The notes: a model not told the origin generated them from the letters alone. A DNA stretch of 64,000 nt from Alcaligenes faecalis (GCF_005311025.1 NZ_CP031747.1:372001-436000); one strand, 5' to 3'. Shown: positions 55,276-63,996, counted from the first letter of the stretch. Made by a program: numbers and translations.

Positions 55276-56091
55276 ATGAGACGTATCGCACTGGGTGTCT
55301 GCTATGAAGGGACATCCTGGCTGGGTTGGCAAAGTCAGGCAGGTGGCAACACCGTTCAAGATGTTCTGGAGCAGGCACTGGGCCGTTTTACGGCCCAGCC
55401 TGTTTCTACGATCTGCGCCGGTCGCACCGACACTGGCGTTCATGCCCTCAATCAAGTGGTTCATCTGGACACGGCTGCCGAGCGCAGCCTGGAGTCGTGG
55501 GTACGCGGTTTGAATGCCTTGCTGCCGGACTCTGTATCCGTGCAATGGGCACGCGAAGTGCCGGATGATTTTCATGCCCGCTTCTCGGCCCAAGGCCGTC
55601 ATTACGTTTATCTGCTGCGCCAGCACCGGGTGCGTTCCCCCTTGTTGCATGGTCGAGTGGCCTGGGTGTTTCGTCCTTTGGACCTGGCTCTGATGCAAGA
55701 GGCCGCCCAGCACCTGGTGGGCGAACATGATTTCAGCGCATTTCGTTCCTCGCAATGCCAGGCGGCCAGTCCGGTGCGCACCATGTCGCAGATCCGGATT
55801 GAACAGCAGGGCGACTTTTTCCTGTTCCGTTTCAGCGCCAATGCCTTTTTACATCACATGATCCGCAATCTGATGGGCATGCTGATTTATATCGGCCAAG
55901 GCCGTCAGCCGCCTGATTGGGTGCTGCATTTATTGGCACAGCGCGATCGCCGCTTGTCAGCCCCGACTTTCGATGCCAGTGGCCTGTATCTGGCCGGGGT
56001 GGATTACCCCAAGCAGTTCGATATTCCCGCCAGCAATCCCTACGATTTGCTCTATGAGTTAAGTGGATTGCGTTTTGGTGAAACGGCCTGA
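55276..56091 (+). CDS. truA: tRNA pseudouridine(38-40) synthase TruA
   Basis: TruA (271 residues) modifies the tRNA anticodon stem. The catalytic Asp is in CAGRTDTGVHALNQVVH, with RHYVYLL, HDFSAFRSSQC and FLHHMIRNLMGML also visible. It starts 12 bases after the FimV-like gene. Confidence 0.97.
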   Translation: MRRIALGVCYEGTSWLGWQSQAGGNTVQDVLEQALGRFTAQPVSTICAGRTDTGVHALNQVVHLDTAAERSLESWVRGLNALLPDSVSVQWAREVPDDFHARFSAQGRHYVYLLRQHRVRSPLLHGRVAWVFRPLDLALMQEAAQHLVGEHDFSAFRSSQCQAASPVRTMSQIRIEQQGDFFLFRFSANAFLHHMIRNLMGMLIYIGQGRQPPDWVLHLLAQRDRRLSAPTFDASGLYLAGVDYPKQFDIPASNPYDLLYELSGLRFGETA

Positions 56092-56144
56092 AAAAAATCA
56101 TGATTTAGTCCGTTTCTAAAGGGTTTATCCCCGGTATTCGAACC

Positions 56145-56187
56145 GGCTTCACATGCTTCAATCGTATAAAATGTGAAGCCATTTTCT
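56145..56187 (+). terminator. Perfect 10-base inverted repeat, terminator-like
   Basis: GGCTTCACAT (56145-56154) and ATGTGAAGCC (56171-56180) pair perfectly around a 16-base loop and are followed by ATTTTCTT. It most likely ends the asd-fimV-truA transcript. Because it sits about 100 bases before the TRAP transporter genes, an operator role is also possible. Confidence 0.6.
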
Positions 56188-56276
56188 TCTCTTACATTCT
56201 TATCTGTATAAGGCCGACCACCTTCGAGCATTAGCCACAAGCGAATCCTGAAGGCGACCATATCCTGAGCAAGGCC

Positions 56277-56894
56277 ATGAAATTCTTCTTACGATTGTCT
56301 AGTTTGATCGACCGTCTGAATACGGTCGTTGGTAAGTCCGTGACTTGGCTGACCCTGATCGTGGTGTTGGTCAGTGCGATTAACGCCATCGTGCGTAAAG
56401 TGTTCGGCGTCAGTTCGAACTACTGGCTTGAATTGCAGTGGTATTTGTTTGGTGCAATTTTCTTGCTGGCAGCCGGTTACACCTTCTTTGTCAACGAGCA
56501 TGTACGGGTGGATGCTCTGGCGGAACGATTCCCGCCCCGGGTTCAGGTCTGGATCGATGTTATCGGCGTGATCTTTTTCCTTTTGCCCGCCACACTGCTT
56601 ATTTTCTGGCTCTCGATTCCCTTTTTCCAGCAATCCTATGTGCTGAACGAACTCTCCTCCAATACCGGGGGGATGATACGTTGGCCGGTCAAGCTATTGA
56701 TTCCCGTTGGCTTCTTTTTGTTAGCCCTGGCCGGTGTATCGCATCTGATCAAATGCATAGGCTTTTTGCGTGGTGCTTGTCCCAACCCCTTGTTAAGAAA
56801 TGGGGGGCTGAGTGCCGAAGAAGAACTTGCCCAGGAAATCCGCGAGATTGCCCAGGCAAATGAAGCAACAATCTCTGTTTCCAAGGGCCAGTAA
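56277..56894 (+). CDS. TRAP transporter small permease subunit (DctQ)
   Basis: The 205-residue protein has four membrane helices and the DctQ pattern WLTLIVVLVSAINAIVRKVF ... WYLFGAIFLLAAGYTFFVNEHVRVD. It partners the large permease DctM, whose gene follows after 2 bases. The periplasmic binding protein (DctP) that defines the substrate is not encoded next to it. Confidence 0.93.
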   Translation: MKFFLRLSSLIDRLNTVVGKSVTWLTLIVVLVSAINAIVRKVFGVSSNYWLELQWYLFGAIFLLAAGYTFFVNEHVRVDALAERFPPRVQVWIDVIGVIFFLLPATLLIFWLSIPFFQQSYVLNELSSNTGGMIRWPVKLLIPVGFFLLALAGVSHLIKCIGFLRGACPNPLLRNGGLSAEEELAQEIREIAQANEATISVSKGQ

Positions 56895-56896
56895 CA

Positions 56897-58570
56897 ATGG
56901 AATTCTTGACTGATAATCTGGCCCCGATCATGTTCATCAACTTGATCGTGTTTTTGCTGTTGGGCTTCCCGGTTACCTTCACGCTGTCTGCGATTGGTGT
57001 CCTGTACGGTCTGGTCGCCATCGAGCTGGGCATGATGCAGCCGGCCTTGTTCCAGGCCTTGCCGCAACGGGTCTTTGGCATTGTTGAAAACGATACCTTG
57101 CTGGCCGTTCCGTTCTTTACCCTGATGGGGCTTATTCTTGAGCGATCAGGGATGGCGGAGGACTTGCTGGAGACCATTGGTCAGTTGTTCGGCCCTCTGC
57201 GGGGTGGCTTGGCAATTGCTGTCGTGCTAGTTGGTGCCATGCTGGCCGCCACAACAGGTGTGGTGTCGGCTTCCGTGATTTCCATGGGCCTGATCTCCTT
57301 GCCCATCATGCTGCGTTACGGATATGACCGCAGGCTGGCAACGGGGGTGATTGCCGCCTCCGGGACCTTGTCGCAGATCATTCCGCCCTCCATCGTACTG
57401 ATCATTCTGGCTGACCAACTGGGCCGCTCTATTGGTGATATGTACCGTGGCGCCATGCTCCCCGGTTTGCTGCTGACGGCGGTCTACATCCTCTACATCG
57501 TGGTGATGTCCTACATCAAGCCCAAATCGGCCCCGGCCTTGCCGCCCGAAGCGCGTATCTATGTTGAAGATAACGGTAGCCGCGGCCTGACCTCCCTGAT
57601 TGTGCTGACGCTGGTCGCAACCGCGGTGGCGTACTTCGGTTCGCAGCACTACTTTGCCACGCACCCTAATATCCCGATGGACGAGCACGTGGTTGTGGTG
57701 CTGCTGTTGTGGGGTATTACGGCTTGGGTGATCGCGCTGATCAACAAGCTGCTCAAGCTGAAAATGCTGTCCAAGATCGCCGAGCGCGTGGTCTTTGTGA
57801 TGGTGCCCCCGCTGTTCCTGATCTTTCTGGTGCTGGGTACGATCTTTATTGGGGTGGCAACGCCCACAGAGGGTGGGGCGATGGGGGCGGTCGGTGCCAT
57901 CATCATGGCGGTATCTCGTGGCCGTCTGTCCTGGAAGCTGCTGCGTCAGGCCATGGAATCGACGACCCGCCTGTCTTGCTTCGTGGTCTTCATTCTGGTG
58001 GGTTCGACGGTCTTTAGCCTGAGCTTCCGTGGCATCAATGGCGATTTGTGGGTGGAACACCTCTTGATCGACATGCCTGGCGGTGAGTGGGGCTTCCTGA
58101 TTATCGTCAGTATCCTGACCTTCCTGCTGGCTTTCTTCCTGGACTTTTTTGAGCTGGCCTTTATTATTGTGCCGCTGCTCGGGCCGATTGCCGACAAGAT
58201 GGGCATTGACCTGATCTGGTTCGGTGTCTTGCTGGCGGTCAATATGCAGACCTCCTTCATGCACCCGCCCTTTGGTTTTGCGCTGTTCTTCCTGCGTTCC
58301 GTCGCCCCGAAAGAGGACTACACCGACAAGGTCACGGGCGAGCGCATCAAGCGTGTGGCCACAACGGATATTTACTGGGGCTCGGTACCGTTTATTATCA
58401 TTCAGTTGTTGATGGTGGCAACGGTACTGGTCTTCCCCGGACTGGTTACGCACTATAAGCACGGCGAAGTTCTGCTGGAGGATTCGCAAATCCAGTTTGG
58501 TACGGAATCGACTTACGGTTCTGACAGCTACGGATTTGGAATGGATGACGCGGCCAGCAGTTTCCAATAA
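56897..58570 (+). CDS. TRAP transporter large permease subunit (DctM), extended type
   Basis: The 557-residue protein has the DctM signatures (LLGFPVTFTLSAIGVLYGL, LAVPFFTLMGLILERSG, TGVVSASVISMG, SGTLSQIIPPSIVLIILAD) and twelve or more membrane helices. It is longer than the usual 430 or so residues because of an insertion at about residues 205-305 that adds helices (LIVLTLVATAVAYFG, VVVLLLWGITAWVIALI). The motor is a sodium gradient in this family; substrate unknown. A strong terminator follows. Confidence 0.93.
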   Translation: MEFLTDNLAPIMFINLIVFLLLGFPVTFTLSAIGVLYGLVAIELGMMQPALFQALPQRVFGIVENDTLLAVPFFTLMGLILERSGMAEDLLETIGQLFGPLRGGLAIAVVLVGAMLAATTGVVSASVISMGLISLPIMLRYGYDRRLATGVIAASGTLSQIIPPSIVLIILADQLGRSIGDMYRGAMLPGLLLTAVYILYIVVMSYIKPKSAPALPPEARIYVEDNGSRGLTSLIVLTLVATAVAYFGSQHYFATHPNIPMDEHVVVVLLLWGITAWVIALINKLLKLKMLSKIAERVVFVMVPPLFLIFLVLGTIFIGVATPTEGGAMGAVGAIIMAVSRGRLSWKLLRQAMESTTRLSCFVVFILVGSTVFSLSFRGINGDLWVEHLLIDMPGGEWGFLIIVSILTFLLAFFLDFFELAFIIVPLLGPIADKMGIDLIWFGVLLAVNMQTSFMHPPFGFALFFLRSVAPKEDYTDKVTGERIKRVATTDIYWGSVPFIIIQLLMVATVLVFPGLVTHYKHGEVLLEDSQIQFGTESTYGSDSYGFGMDDAASSFQ

Positions 58571-58588
58571 GCTTATTTCATGATTCAC

Positions 58589-58614
58589 ACGGGGGCATCT
58601 GGCCCCCGTTTTTT
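58589..58614 (+). terminator. Rho-independent terminator after dctM
   Basis: The stem ACGGGGGC / GCCCCCGT with a short loop leads into a T6 run. It separates the transporter from trpF. Confidence 0.9.
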
Positions 58615-58629
58615 ATTCAAGGATGTGTG

Positions 58630-59292
58630 ATGTTCAGCCGTACCCGAGTCAAGATTTGTGGCTTTACCCGAGCGCAGGATATTGATGCTGCCGTGCAGTT
58701 GGGCGCGGATGCGGTGGGGTTTGTCTTTTACCCGAAAAGTGCCCGTATGCTGAGTACGGAGCAGGCTGTTGCCCTGCGCGCCCGTGTGCCGGCGTTTGTG
58801 CAGGCAGTCAGCCTGTTTGTGAATGCGTCCGAGAGCTTTGTTCGGGAAATTCTGGAACAGGTGCAACCGGACTTGCTGCAATTTCACGGTGAAGAAAGCC
58901 CGGAAGAATGCCGTCGCTACGCGCATCCGTATATCAAGGCTTTCCGAGTCGGTGCGCCTGGTCTGGATACGGTGGATGGCCTGCTGGAACAGTGCTTGAA
59001 GTATCAGGATGCCCGAGCCTGGCTGATGGATGGTTATCACGATGCCTATGGCGGCACCGGTACGGCTTTTGATCCGGAGCTGATTCAGGGGCTGCAGGCG
59101 CGTCTGGACGGCCAGGACGGACTGCCGCCGCTGGTTCTTGCCGGAGGCATGCGTATCGACAATGTGGCCGAACGAGTCGCCTTGCATCGTCCCTATGCGA
59201 TTGATGTCAGCAGTGGAGTCGAGCTGGAACCCGGCATCAAATGCAAAACGAAAATGGGCCAATTCATGCAGATTTTGAGTAGCGCCTCCTGA
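58630..59292 (+). CDS. trpF: Phosphoribosylanthranilate isomerase TrpF
   Basis: TrpF (220 residues) is a TIM-barrel enzyme of tryptophan synthesis. The catalytic Cys is in RVKICGFTRAQDIDAAV and the general acid Asp in the middle strand (AWLMDGYHDAYGGTGTAFD). GADAVGFVFYPKSAR and IDVSSGVELEPGIK are also typical. A GTG lies directly before the chosen ATG and could serve as start instead. It is not next to other trp genes here. Confidence 0.96.
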   Translation: MFSRTRVKICGFTRAQDIDAAVQLGADAVGFVFYPKSARMLSTEQAVALRARVPAFVQAVSLFVNASESFVREILEQVQPDLLQFHGEESPEECRRYAHPYIKAFRVGAPGLDTVDGLLEQCLKYQDARAWLMDGYHDAYGGTGTAFDPELIQGLQARLDGQDGLPPLVLAGGMRIDNVAERVALHRPYAIDVSSGVELEPGIKCKTKMGQFMQILSSAS

Positions 59293-59337
59293 TTGAGGGA
59301 ATCTTTTAGCAGCGACGCTGTCTGTACTTATTGCCCC

Positions 59338-59365
59338 GACCCGCTTATGGCGGGTCGATTTTTAT
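59338..59365 (+). terminator. Rho-independent terminator after trpF
   Basis: The perfect stem GACCCGC-TTATG-GCGGGTC is followed by GATTTTTATT. It lies only about 20 bases before the next gene, whose promoter must therefore overlap it or read through. Confidence 0.85.
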
Positions 59366-59383
59366 TTGGTCTTGTCAGGATTT

Positions 59384-60205
59384 ATGTTTATGCAAAGCAT
59401 ACAGCTCGGTCCCTTTACCTTTGCCACGTCTCTATTTGCTTTTATGGTCGCGGCATTGCTGGGGCTGTTTCTGGCCGCCTGGCTGGATAGACGCAAGCAG
59501 ACCCGAGCTGAATCGGTGCTGTGGCGCGCGATGATTCTGGGTGTGCTGGTCGGTCGTTTGGGTTTTCTGATCCAGCAATGGCCGTTTTATCAAAGCGAAC
59601 CCTTGAGCTGGCTGGATTTGCGCGACGGCGGTCTGATGATCCCGGCAGCCGTGACGGCAGGCTGGTTCTATGTGCTGTGGCGCGTGCTGCGTGACAAGGC
59701 CGTTTTGCCTGCTGTATCGGGAGGGTTGGCCGTTGGTGTGGCGGCATTTTCGCTAATCATGGTCGCGACAGGACGAGGGGGAGTGGAAACCGCCATGCCA
59801 TTGCCCGAGATAGACTTGATCCCTATGCAGCTTGATGTCAGTGCTCCGGAAAATCTGGATTTGTATAAAGGCAAGGTCACGGTCGTTAACTTGTGGGCCA
59901 GCTGGTGTCCTCCGTGCCGCCGCGAAATGCCTGCCTTCAAGCAAGTGCAATCCACCCGGTCCGACGTGAATATCGTGTTTGCGAACCAGGGCGAGGAACT
60001 GTCCGAGATCCAGAAGTACCTGATGGACGAGAATCTGGAGCTGGATAATATGTGGCGCGACCCGCAAATGCAGCTGGGCCAGGCCGTGCGCAGTCGTGGC
60101 TTGCCTACAACCTTGTTTTTGGACGAGCAGGGACGTTTGGTTGATGTCCGAGCCGGGGAGTTGTCTGCTGCAACCTTGAACGACAAGATCAATAAGCTGA
60201 AATAG
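59384..60205 (+). CDS. Membrane protein with Lgt-like N-terminal part and TlpA-type thioredoxin domain
   Basis: The N-terminal 130 residues hold about four membrane helices and a stretch VGRLGFLIQQWPFYQSEPLSW ... DLRDGGLMIPAAVTAG that recalls prolipoprotein diacylglyceryl transferase (Lgt). The C-terminal 140 residues are a periplasmic thioredoxin-like domain with active site WASWCPPCRREMP, cis-Pro region RGLPTTLFLDEQG and TlpA-like features. It is probably a disulfide reductase in the periplasm. The Lgt catalytic residues are not evident, so lipoprotein modification is not claimed. ATGs at 59384 and 59390 are both possible starts after AGGA. Confidence 0.88.
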   Translation: MFMQSIQLGPFTFATSLFAFMVAALLGLFLAAWLDRRKQTRAESVLWRAMILGVLVGRLGFLIQQWPFYQSEPLSWLDLRDGGLMIPAAVTAGWFYVLWRVLRDKAVLPAVSGGLAVGVAAFSLIMVATGRGGVETAMPLPEIDLIPMQLDVSAPENLDLYKGKVTVVNLWASWCPPCRREMPAFKQVQSTRSDVNIVFANQGEELSEIQKYLMDENLELDNMWRDPQMQLGQAVRSRGLPTTLFLDEQGRLVDVRAGELSAATLNDKINKLK

Positions 60206-60432
60206 AAATATTTTGCTGAGATTGATTCCGGTTTTTATTTTGTGTTTTTTAACTGGTTTTATTTATTTTAATAAACAAGTTTTTATTCAAATAATATAAA
60301 GATGCTAATTAGGCTGTCGCCTTGTTTTCAATTAGTTAATTCAATCGATAATCAAGCTTGGTTTCAGGTTTTTAACAGAATTCGACTGCTACTATAGGCC
60401 CTTGTTTTTTATCTGTTTACAAGGGTTTAGCC
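60206..60432 (+). other. AT-rich intergenic region, no gene seen
   Basis: This stretch is clearly richer in A and T than the rest of the window, with runs such as TTTTTATTTTGTG and TTATTTATTTTAATAAAC. No reading frame or strong hairpin was found. It probably carries the promoter of the next gene, and its composition suggests imported DNA or H-NS-type silencing. Confidence 0.5.
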
Positions 60433-60915
60433 ATGAATTTGACAGAGAAAGGAACGAAGACGGCGAAGCTTTCAGCGTCCGATAGAATTATCTATGCAGA
60501 TAATCACCTGATCCATGGGCCAGATGATATTACGGCTTATATGAAAGGGGTGTGTTATGACGCCGCTGCCTATATGCGTTATTTATATAATGCGAAAATC
60601 AGTTTTGATCAGCTGACTTCCATTTCGGCGCAGAACTGGCTGCCGGTATTCAAGTTTGCTGAAGGCAGAATGTGGGATGGTCGGAATTCCTTGCCTGGCG
60701 GCAAGGCCATTGGCTTTTGTCGAGTCAAGGGCATGGAGTTCTTCCATGCTGCCGTCGCGGTTGGAGGGACCGAAATTCGGGCGATCAATGGCGGTTTGCT
60801 GGGAGCAGGCTGGCTACATCCGGTCGATTTGCGCAAGGTGCTCACTCAAAAAAATCCCGATGGCTCGTTCAAGTACGACGGCACCGATATCTTTGTCTAC
60901 ATCTCGAATCTATAA
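60433..60915 (+). CDS. Unrecognised 160-residue protein with possible Cys-His-Asn triad
   Basis: No signal peptide or membrane segment is seen. The order Cys41 (KGVCYDAAAYMRYLY), His105 (EFFHAAVAVGG) and Asn119 (IRAINGGLLG) fits the Cys-His-Asn/Asp layout of papain-fold peptidases and amidases: a Cys at the start of a helix, then a His at the start of a beta strand. Codon use is more AT-rich than in its neighbours. It stands alone between an AT-rich promoter region and a strong terminator. I cannot name a family; an effector or toxin-like hydrolase is a guess. Confidence 0.75.
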   Translation: MNLTEKGTKTAKLSASDRIIYADNHLIHGPDDITAYMKGVCYDAAAYMRYLYNAKISFDQLTSISAQNWLPVFKFAEGRMWDGRNSLPGGKAIGFCRVKGMEFFHAAVAVGGTEIRAINGGLLGAGWLHPVDLRKVLTQKNPDGSFKYDGTDIFVYISNL

Positions 60916-60917
60916 AT

Positions 60918-60948
60918 AAAGAAACCGGCATCAAGCCGGTTTCTTTTT
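60918..60948 (+). terminator. Rho-independent terminator after the 160-residue protein gene
   Basis: The stem GAAACCGGC / GCCGGTTTC is followed by TTTTT and preceded by a matching A-rich flank, so it could work in both directions for the convergent symporter gene. Confidence 0.9.
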
Positions 60949-61006
60949 GTGCCGCTGTCTCCAAAGCAAGCCCCACGCGTCGGGGGCTGCTGACGATGGA
61001 GTGCTA

Positions 61007-62011
61007 TCAGGCCTTTTGCAAGCTGATCGCTTCCTCAGGAGTCTCAGGTCGTTGCGCATACTTATTCGCAATGAATGCACAAGCCATCAACTGGATCTGG
61101 TGGAAGATCATGATGGGCAGCAGGGCCGGGCCAATGGCGGCGCCAGTAAACAGCACTTGGGCCATAGGTACGCCAGTGGCCAGACTTTTCTTGGAGCCAC
61201 CGAAGACAATCGTGATTTCGTCTTCTTTATTGAAGCCCAGCTTGCGGGCCAGCCAGGTGGTCAGGAACAGGATGATGGCCAGCAAGACCAGGCAGACTAC
61301 GGCCAGGATAGCCAGGGACTTGGGCGGTACGGCTTGCCACAGGCCACCAATCACCGAGGCGCTGAAAGCGGTGTAGACCACCAGCAAGATGGAGGACTGG
61401 TCCACGCTGCGCAGCCATTTACGGTTGCGATCCATCCATTTGCCAATCAGGGGGCGCATCAAGTGGCCGACCACAAAAGGCAACAACAATTGCAGACTGA
61501 TCTTCTTGATGGCGTCCAGGGTCGAAGTGGCCGAACCACCGTCTGCATCAAGCAGCAGTTTCAACAAGACGGGGGTGAGCACAATACCGATCAGGCTGGA
61601 GGCCGAGGCGCTGCAAATCGCGGCAGGCACGTTACCACGAGCAATCGAGGTAAAGGCAATGGCCGATTGCACGGTGCCGGGCAGGGCACACATGTACAGA
61701 ATGCCCACAAACAAGGGCATGCCCAGCAATGGCAGCAAGATGGGCTTGGACAGCAGGCCCAGCAGGGGGAACATGACAAAGGTGCAGCCAAAGACCAGCA
61801 GGTGCAAACGCCAGTGGGTGGCCCCAGCAATGATGGCTTCGCGGGATAGCTTGGCCCCGTGCATGAAAAACAGCAGGGCAATCGCCAGACCAGTGATCAC
61901 GTCAAAGAACACCGCACCTTGGCCGTAGGCGGGAAAGAAACTTGCCAGTGCCACTACGCCGATCAGGATCAGGGTGAAGTTGTCAAAAAGCAGTCGCAGT
62001 TGAGAGAACAT
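61007..62011 (-). CDS. Bile acid:sodium symporter-family transporter (YfeH-like)
   Basis: The 334-residue protein has about ten membrane helices and the BASS-family pattern (ALLFFMHGAKLSREAIIAG, LPGTVQSAIAFTSIARGNVPAAICSASASSLIG, VFGGSKKSLATGVPMAQVLF), closest to the YfeH group. It probably moves an organic anion with sodium. Substrate unknown. ATG 62011 (MFSQLRLLFDNFTL) is chosen; an in-frame GTG at 62056 would add 15 residues. It is divergent from the AraC-type regulator. Confidence 0.92.
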   Translation of the reverse strand: MFSQLRLLFDNFTLILIGVVALASFFPAYGQGAVFFDVITGLAIALLFFMHGAKLSREAIIAGATHWRLHLLVFGCTFVMFPLLGLLSKPILLPLLGMPLFVGILYMCALPGTVQSAIAFTSIARGNVPAAICSASASSLIGIVLTPVLLKLLLDADGGSATSTLDAIKKISLQLLLPFVVGHLMRPLIGKWMDRNRKWLRSVDQSSILLVVYTAFSASVIGGLWQAVPPKSLAILAVVCLVLLAIILFLTTWLARKLGFNKEDEITIVFGGSKKSLATGVPMAQVLFTGAAIGPALLPIMIFHQIQLMACAFIANKYAQRPETPEEAISLQKA

Positions 62012-62096
62012 GGGTTTGTTAGAGGCTTGAAAGGCTTGCGTTATGAAAGGCCTCACTTTACCGTAGACCTTTTTGGGGGTTTATCGCTAAACGGAT

Positions 62097-62924
62097 ATGG
62101 ATTATCGACAAACGGACATTCTGATGCCTGCGGAGCGAATTCCGGAGAGTTTGCAGCAGTTGCGCTATCTACCCAGGCCTTTATATGGTCAGGAGCGTAC
62201 CTTGCCCAATCAGGCCATTGCCCGCCCACATCGGCATCCCTGGGTGCAGTTTTCCTATGCGCTGACGGGGGTGATCGAAGTGCGTACTGCCAGCGGGCGC
62301 TTCATGGCGCCGCCTCAGCAGGCGGTGTGGGTGCCTGCGGGTGTGGAACATGGGGTGCGTAGCTCGCCTGATGCGCAGATTCGTAGTCTTTATATTGATG
62401 TCAGCGCCTTGCCAGAGGCCCCTACGGTGTGTCGAGTGGTTGTGGTAGACCGCTTGCTGCGTGAACTGATACGCGAGTTCAGCCTTTTGCCTGTGCTGTA
62501 CGAGCGCGAGGGGGCGCAGGGGCGTCTGGTGCAGGTCCTGCTGGATCGTTTGCTGGCGGCGCCTGAAAGTGGCCTGATTCTGCCTTGGCCTTCGGACCCG
62601 CGTCTTTTGCAGGTCTGCGAACAATTGCAGGCCCAGCCTTCGGGCGATTGGAGTTTGCAGGACTTGGCAGAGCAACAGGGTTTGTCAGAAAAAACCCTGA
62701 GCCGTCTGTTTCGTCAGCAGACCGGGCTGACGTTCCGGGTCTGGCGTCAGCGACTGCGCGTCATGAGTGCCTTGCCTTTGCTGGAGCGGCACGAGCGTGT
62801 CACTGATGTCGCGTTAGCTTGTGGCTATGAAAGCATGTCGGCCTTTGTGGCAGCTTTTCGGGATTTGATGGGTCAAACGCCCGGCGAGTTTTTCCGTCGG
62901 CCATTAGGGCCGCTGGACGAGTAA
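62097..62924 (+). CDS. AraC-family transcriptional regulator with cupin-like sensor domain
   Basis: The 275-residue protein has an N-terminal AraC-binding cupin-like part (RPHRHPWVQFSYALTGVIEVRT ... VWVPAGVEHGV) and a C-terminal double helix-turn-helix ([61 protein letters not shown]). It is divergent from the symporter gene and is its likely regulator. Its last 52 bases overlap the convergent amidotransferase gene. Confidence 0.93.
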   Translation: MDYRQTDILMPAERIPESLQQLRYLPRPLYGQERTLPNQAIARPHRHPWVQFSYALTGVIEVRTASGRFMAPPQQAVWVPAGVEHGVRSSPDAQIRSLYIDVSALPEAPTVCRVVVVDRLLRELIREFSLLPVLYEREGAQGRLVQVLLDRLLAAPESGLILPWPSDPRLLQVCEQLQAQPSGDWSLQDLAEQQGLSEKTLSRLFRQQTGLTFRVWRQRLRVMSALPLLERHERVTDVALACGYESMSAFVAAFRDLMGQTPGEFFRRPLGPLDE

Positions 62925-63625
62925 GCCTGTACAAAATTGCACAGCAGACGATGGGCGTCGGGCGTGTCCTGAATAGGGTCTGCCAGTGTTTGGGGATCTA
63001 TGCCTTGGGCTCGCCAGGATTCGGCCTTGCGCAGCACGCAGTAACGTAGCAGGCCGGCAAAAAATTCAGGGTGAAACTGAATCGACCACTGCGCGGGGCC
63101 ATAACGCAGTATTTGATGCGGATCATGCGCAGAGCTGCCCAGTATTTCCACATGCTCGGGCAAGCTCAATACGCTTTGTTGGTGCGTCAGCAGGGCAGGA
63201 AATTGCATGGGCAGATTGGCCAGCAGTTCATGCTCGTGGGCCTGCTCGGACAAGTGAATGGGCAGGTAGCCGACCTCGGCCCCCTTGGGGTGGTAATCCA
63301 CGCGCCCGCCCAAGGCGTGGGCCATTAATTGATGGCCATAGCAAATCCCCAGCAAGGGCATGTGTGTCTGATAGCGTTCCCGAATCCAGGCGGCCAGGTT
63401 TTCGCTCCAGTCCAGCTTGTCGGTGACCATGCTCCAGGAACCGCTGATCACCACCGGGTCGGGGCAGTCCGGCGCAGGCAGGGCATCATCCTGATGGACT
63501 CGCCAGGTGTGGACATTGACATCCAGGGGCTGCAAAGCGCGTTTGAACCAGGCATTCTGGTTGCCAAAACGTTGCTCGACATCAGGAGGAGGGGAGCCGG
63601 CCTGAAGAAAATGGACGTCTATCAT
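62873..63625 (-). CDS. Class I glutamine amidotransferase-like protein
   Basis: The 250-residue protein is a stand-alone GATase1 domain. The nucleophile Cys is in [17 protein letters not shown] and the His-x-Glu pair in SIQFHPEF. It resembles YfeJ-type GMP synthase-like amidotransferases, not carbamoyl-phosphate synthase. The start [10 protein letters not shown] at 63625 overlaps the crcB stop by a TGATG-type junction; upstream open sequence lies within crcB. The substrate is unknown. Confidence 0.92.
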   Translation of the reverse strand: MIDVHFLQAGSPPPDVEQRFGNQNAWFKRALQPLDVNVHTWRVHQDDALPAPDCPDPVVISGSWSMVTDKLDWSENLAAWIRERYQTHMPLLGICYGHQLMAHALGGRVDYHPKGAEVGYLPIHLSEQAHEHELLANLPMQFPALLTHQQSVLSLPEHVEILGSSAHDPHQILRYGPAQWSIQFHPEFFAGLLRYCVLRKAESWRAQGIDPQTLADPIQDTPDAHRLLCNFVQAYSSSGPNGRRKNSPGV

Positions 63626-63996
63626 GCTTGCCCCCGAAACAGGCTCCACGTGGCCATGCCCAGACCCAGCATGAGCAGGGAACCGGCAACGTGGAGGGCA
63701 ATGCCGCCCATGGCCCACAGATAACGCTGCTGCATCATCAAGGTCATGATCTCGGCGGAAAAGGTGGAAAAAGTGGTCAGGCCACCCAGAAAGCCCGTCA
63801 TGACGAACATGCGCCAGCCTTCGTGACCCAGGCCCAAGCCGCTGAAATAGGCCATTGCGATACCCATCAAATAGCCGCCAATCAAGTTAGCCAGCAAAGT
63901 ACCGGGGGGCAGGGTGGGGAACAGGGCATTCAAAGCCTGACTCAAGAACCAACGCGCCAATGCGCCCAGGGCACCACCGGCGGCAATATACAGCAT
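63622..63996 (-). CDS. crcB: Fluoride exporter/channel CrcB (Fluc)
   Basis: The 124-residue protein has four membrane helices and the Fluc hallmarks: [14 protein letters not shown] at the start, [14 protein letters not shown], and [15 protein letters not shown] with the phenylalanine/threonine track of the fluoride pore. It works as a dual-topology dimer, so one gene suffices. It is co-transcribed with the amidotransferase gene. The whole gene lies inside the window, ending 4 bases from the edge. Confidence 0.95.
   Translation of the reverse strand: MLYIAAGGALGALARWFLSQALNALFPTLPPGTLLANLIGGYLMGIAMAYFSGLGLGHEGWRMFVMTGFLGGLTTFSTFSAEIMTLMMQQRYLWAMGGIALHVAGSLLMLGLGMATWSLFRGQA

Noticed and set aside
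56125-56150. tRNA or tRNA-fragment attachment site on the minus strand
   Set aside because: GGTTCGAATACC resembles a T-arm, but there is no acceptor stem, anticodon arm or CCA in the right place and no integrase nearby.
57227-58588. 453-codon minus-strand open frame opposite dctM
   Set aside because: The composition (Gln/His/Arg/Asp-rich) is that expected from the antisense of a hydrophobic membrane protein gene.
60947-61849. 300-codon plus-strand open frame opposite the symporter gene
   Set aside because: Gln/Gly/His-rich antisense shadow of the membrane transporter gene.
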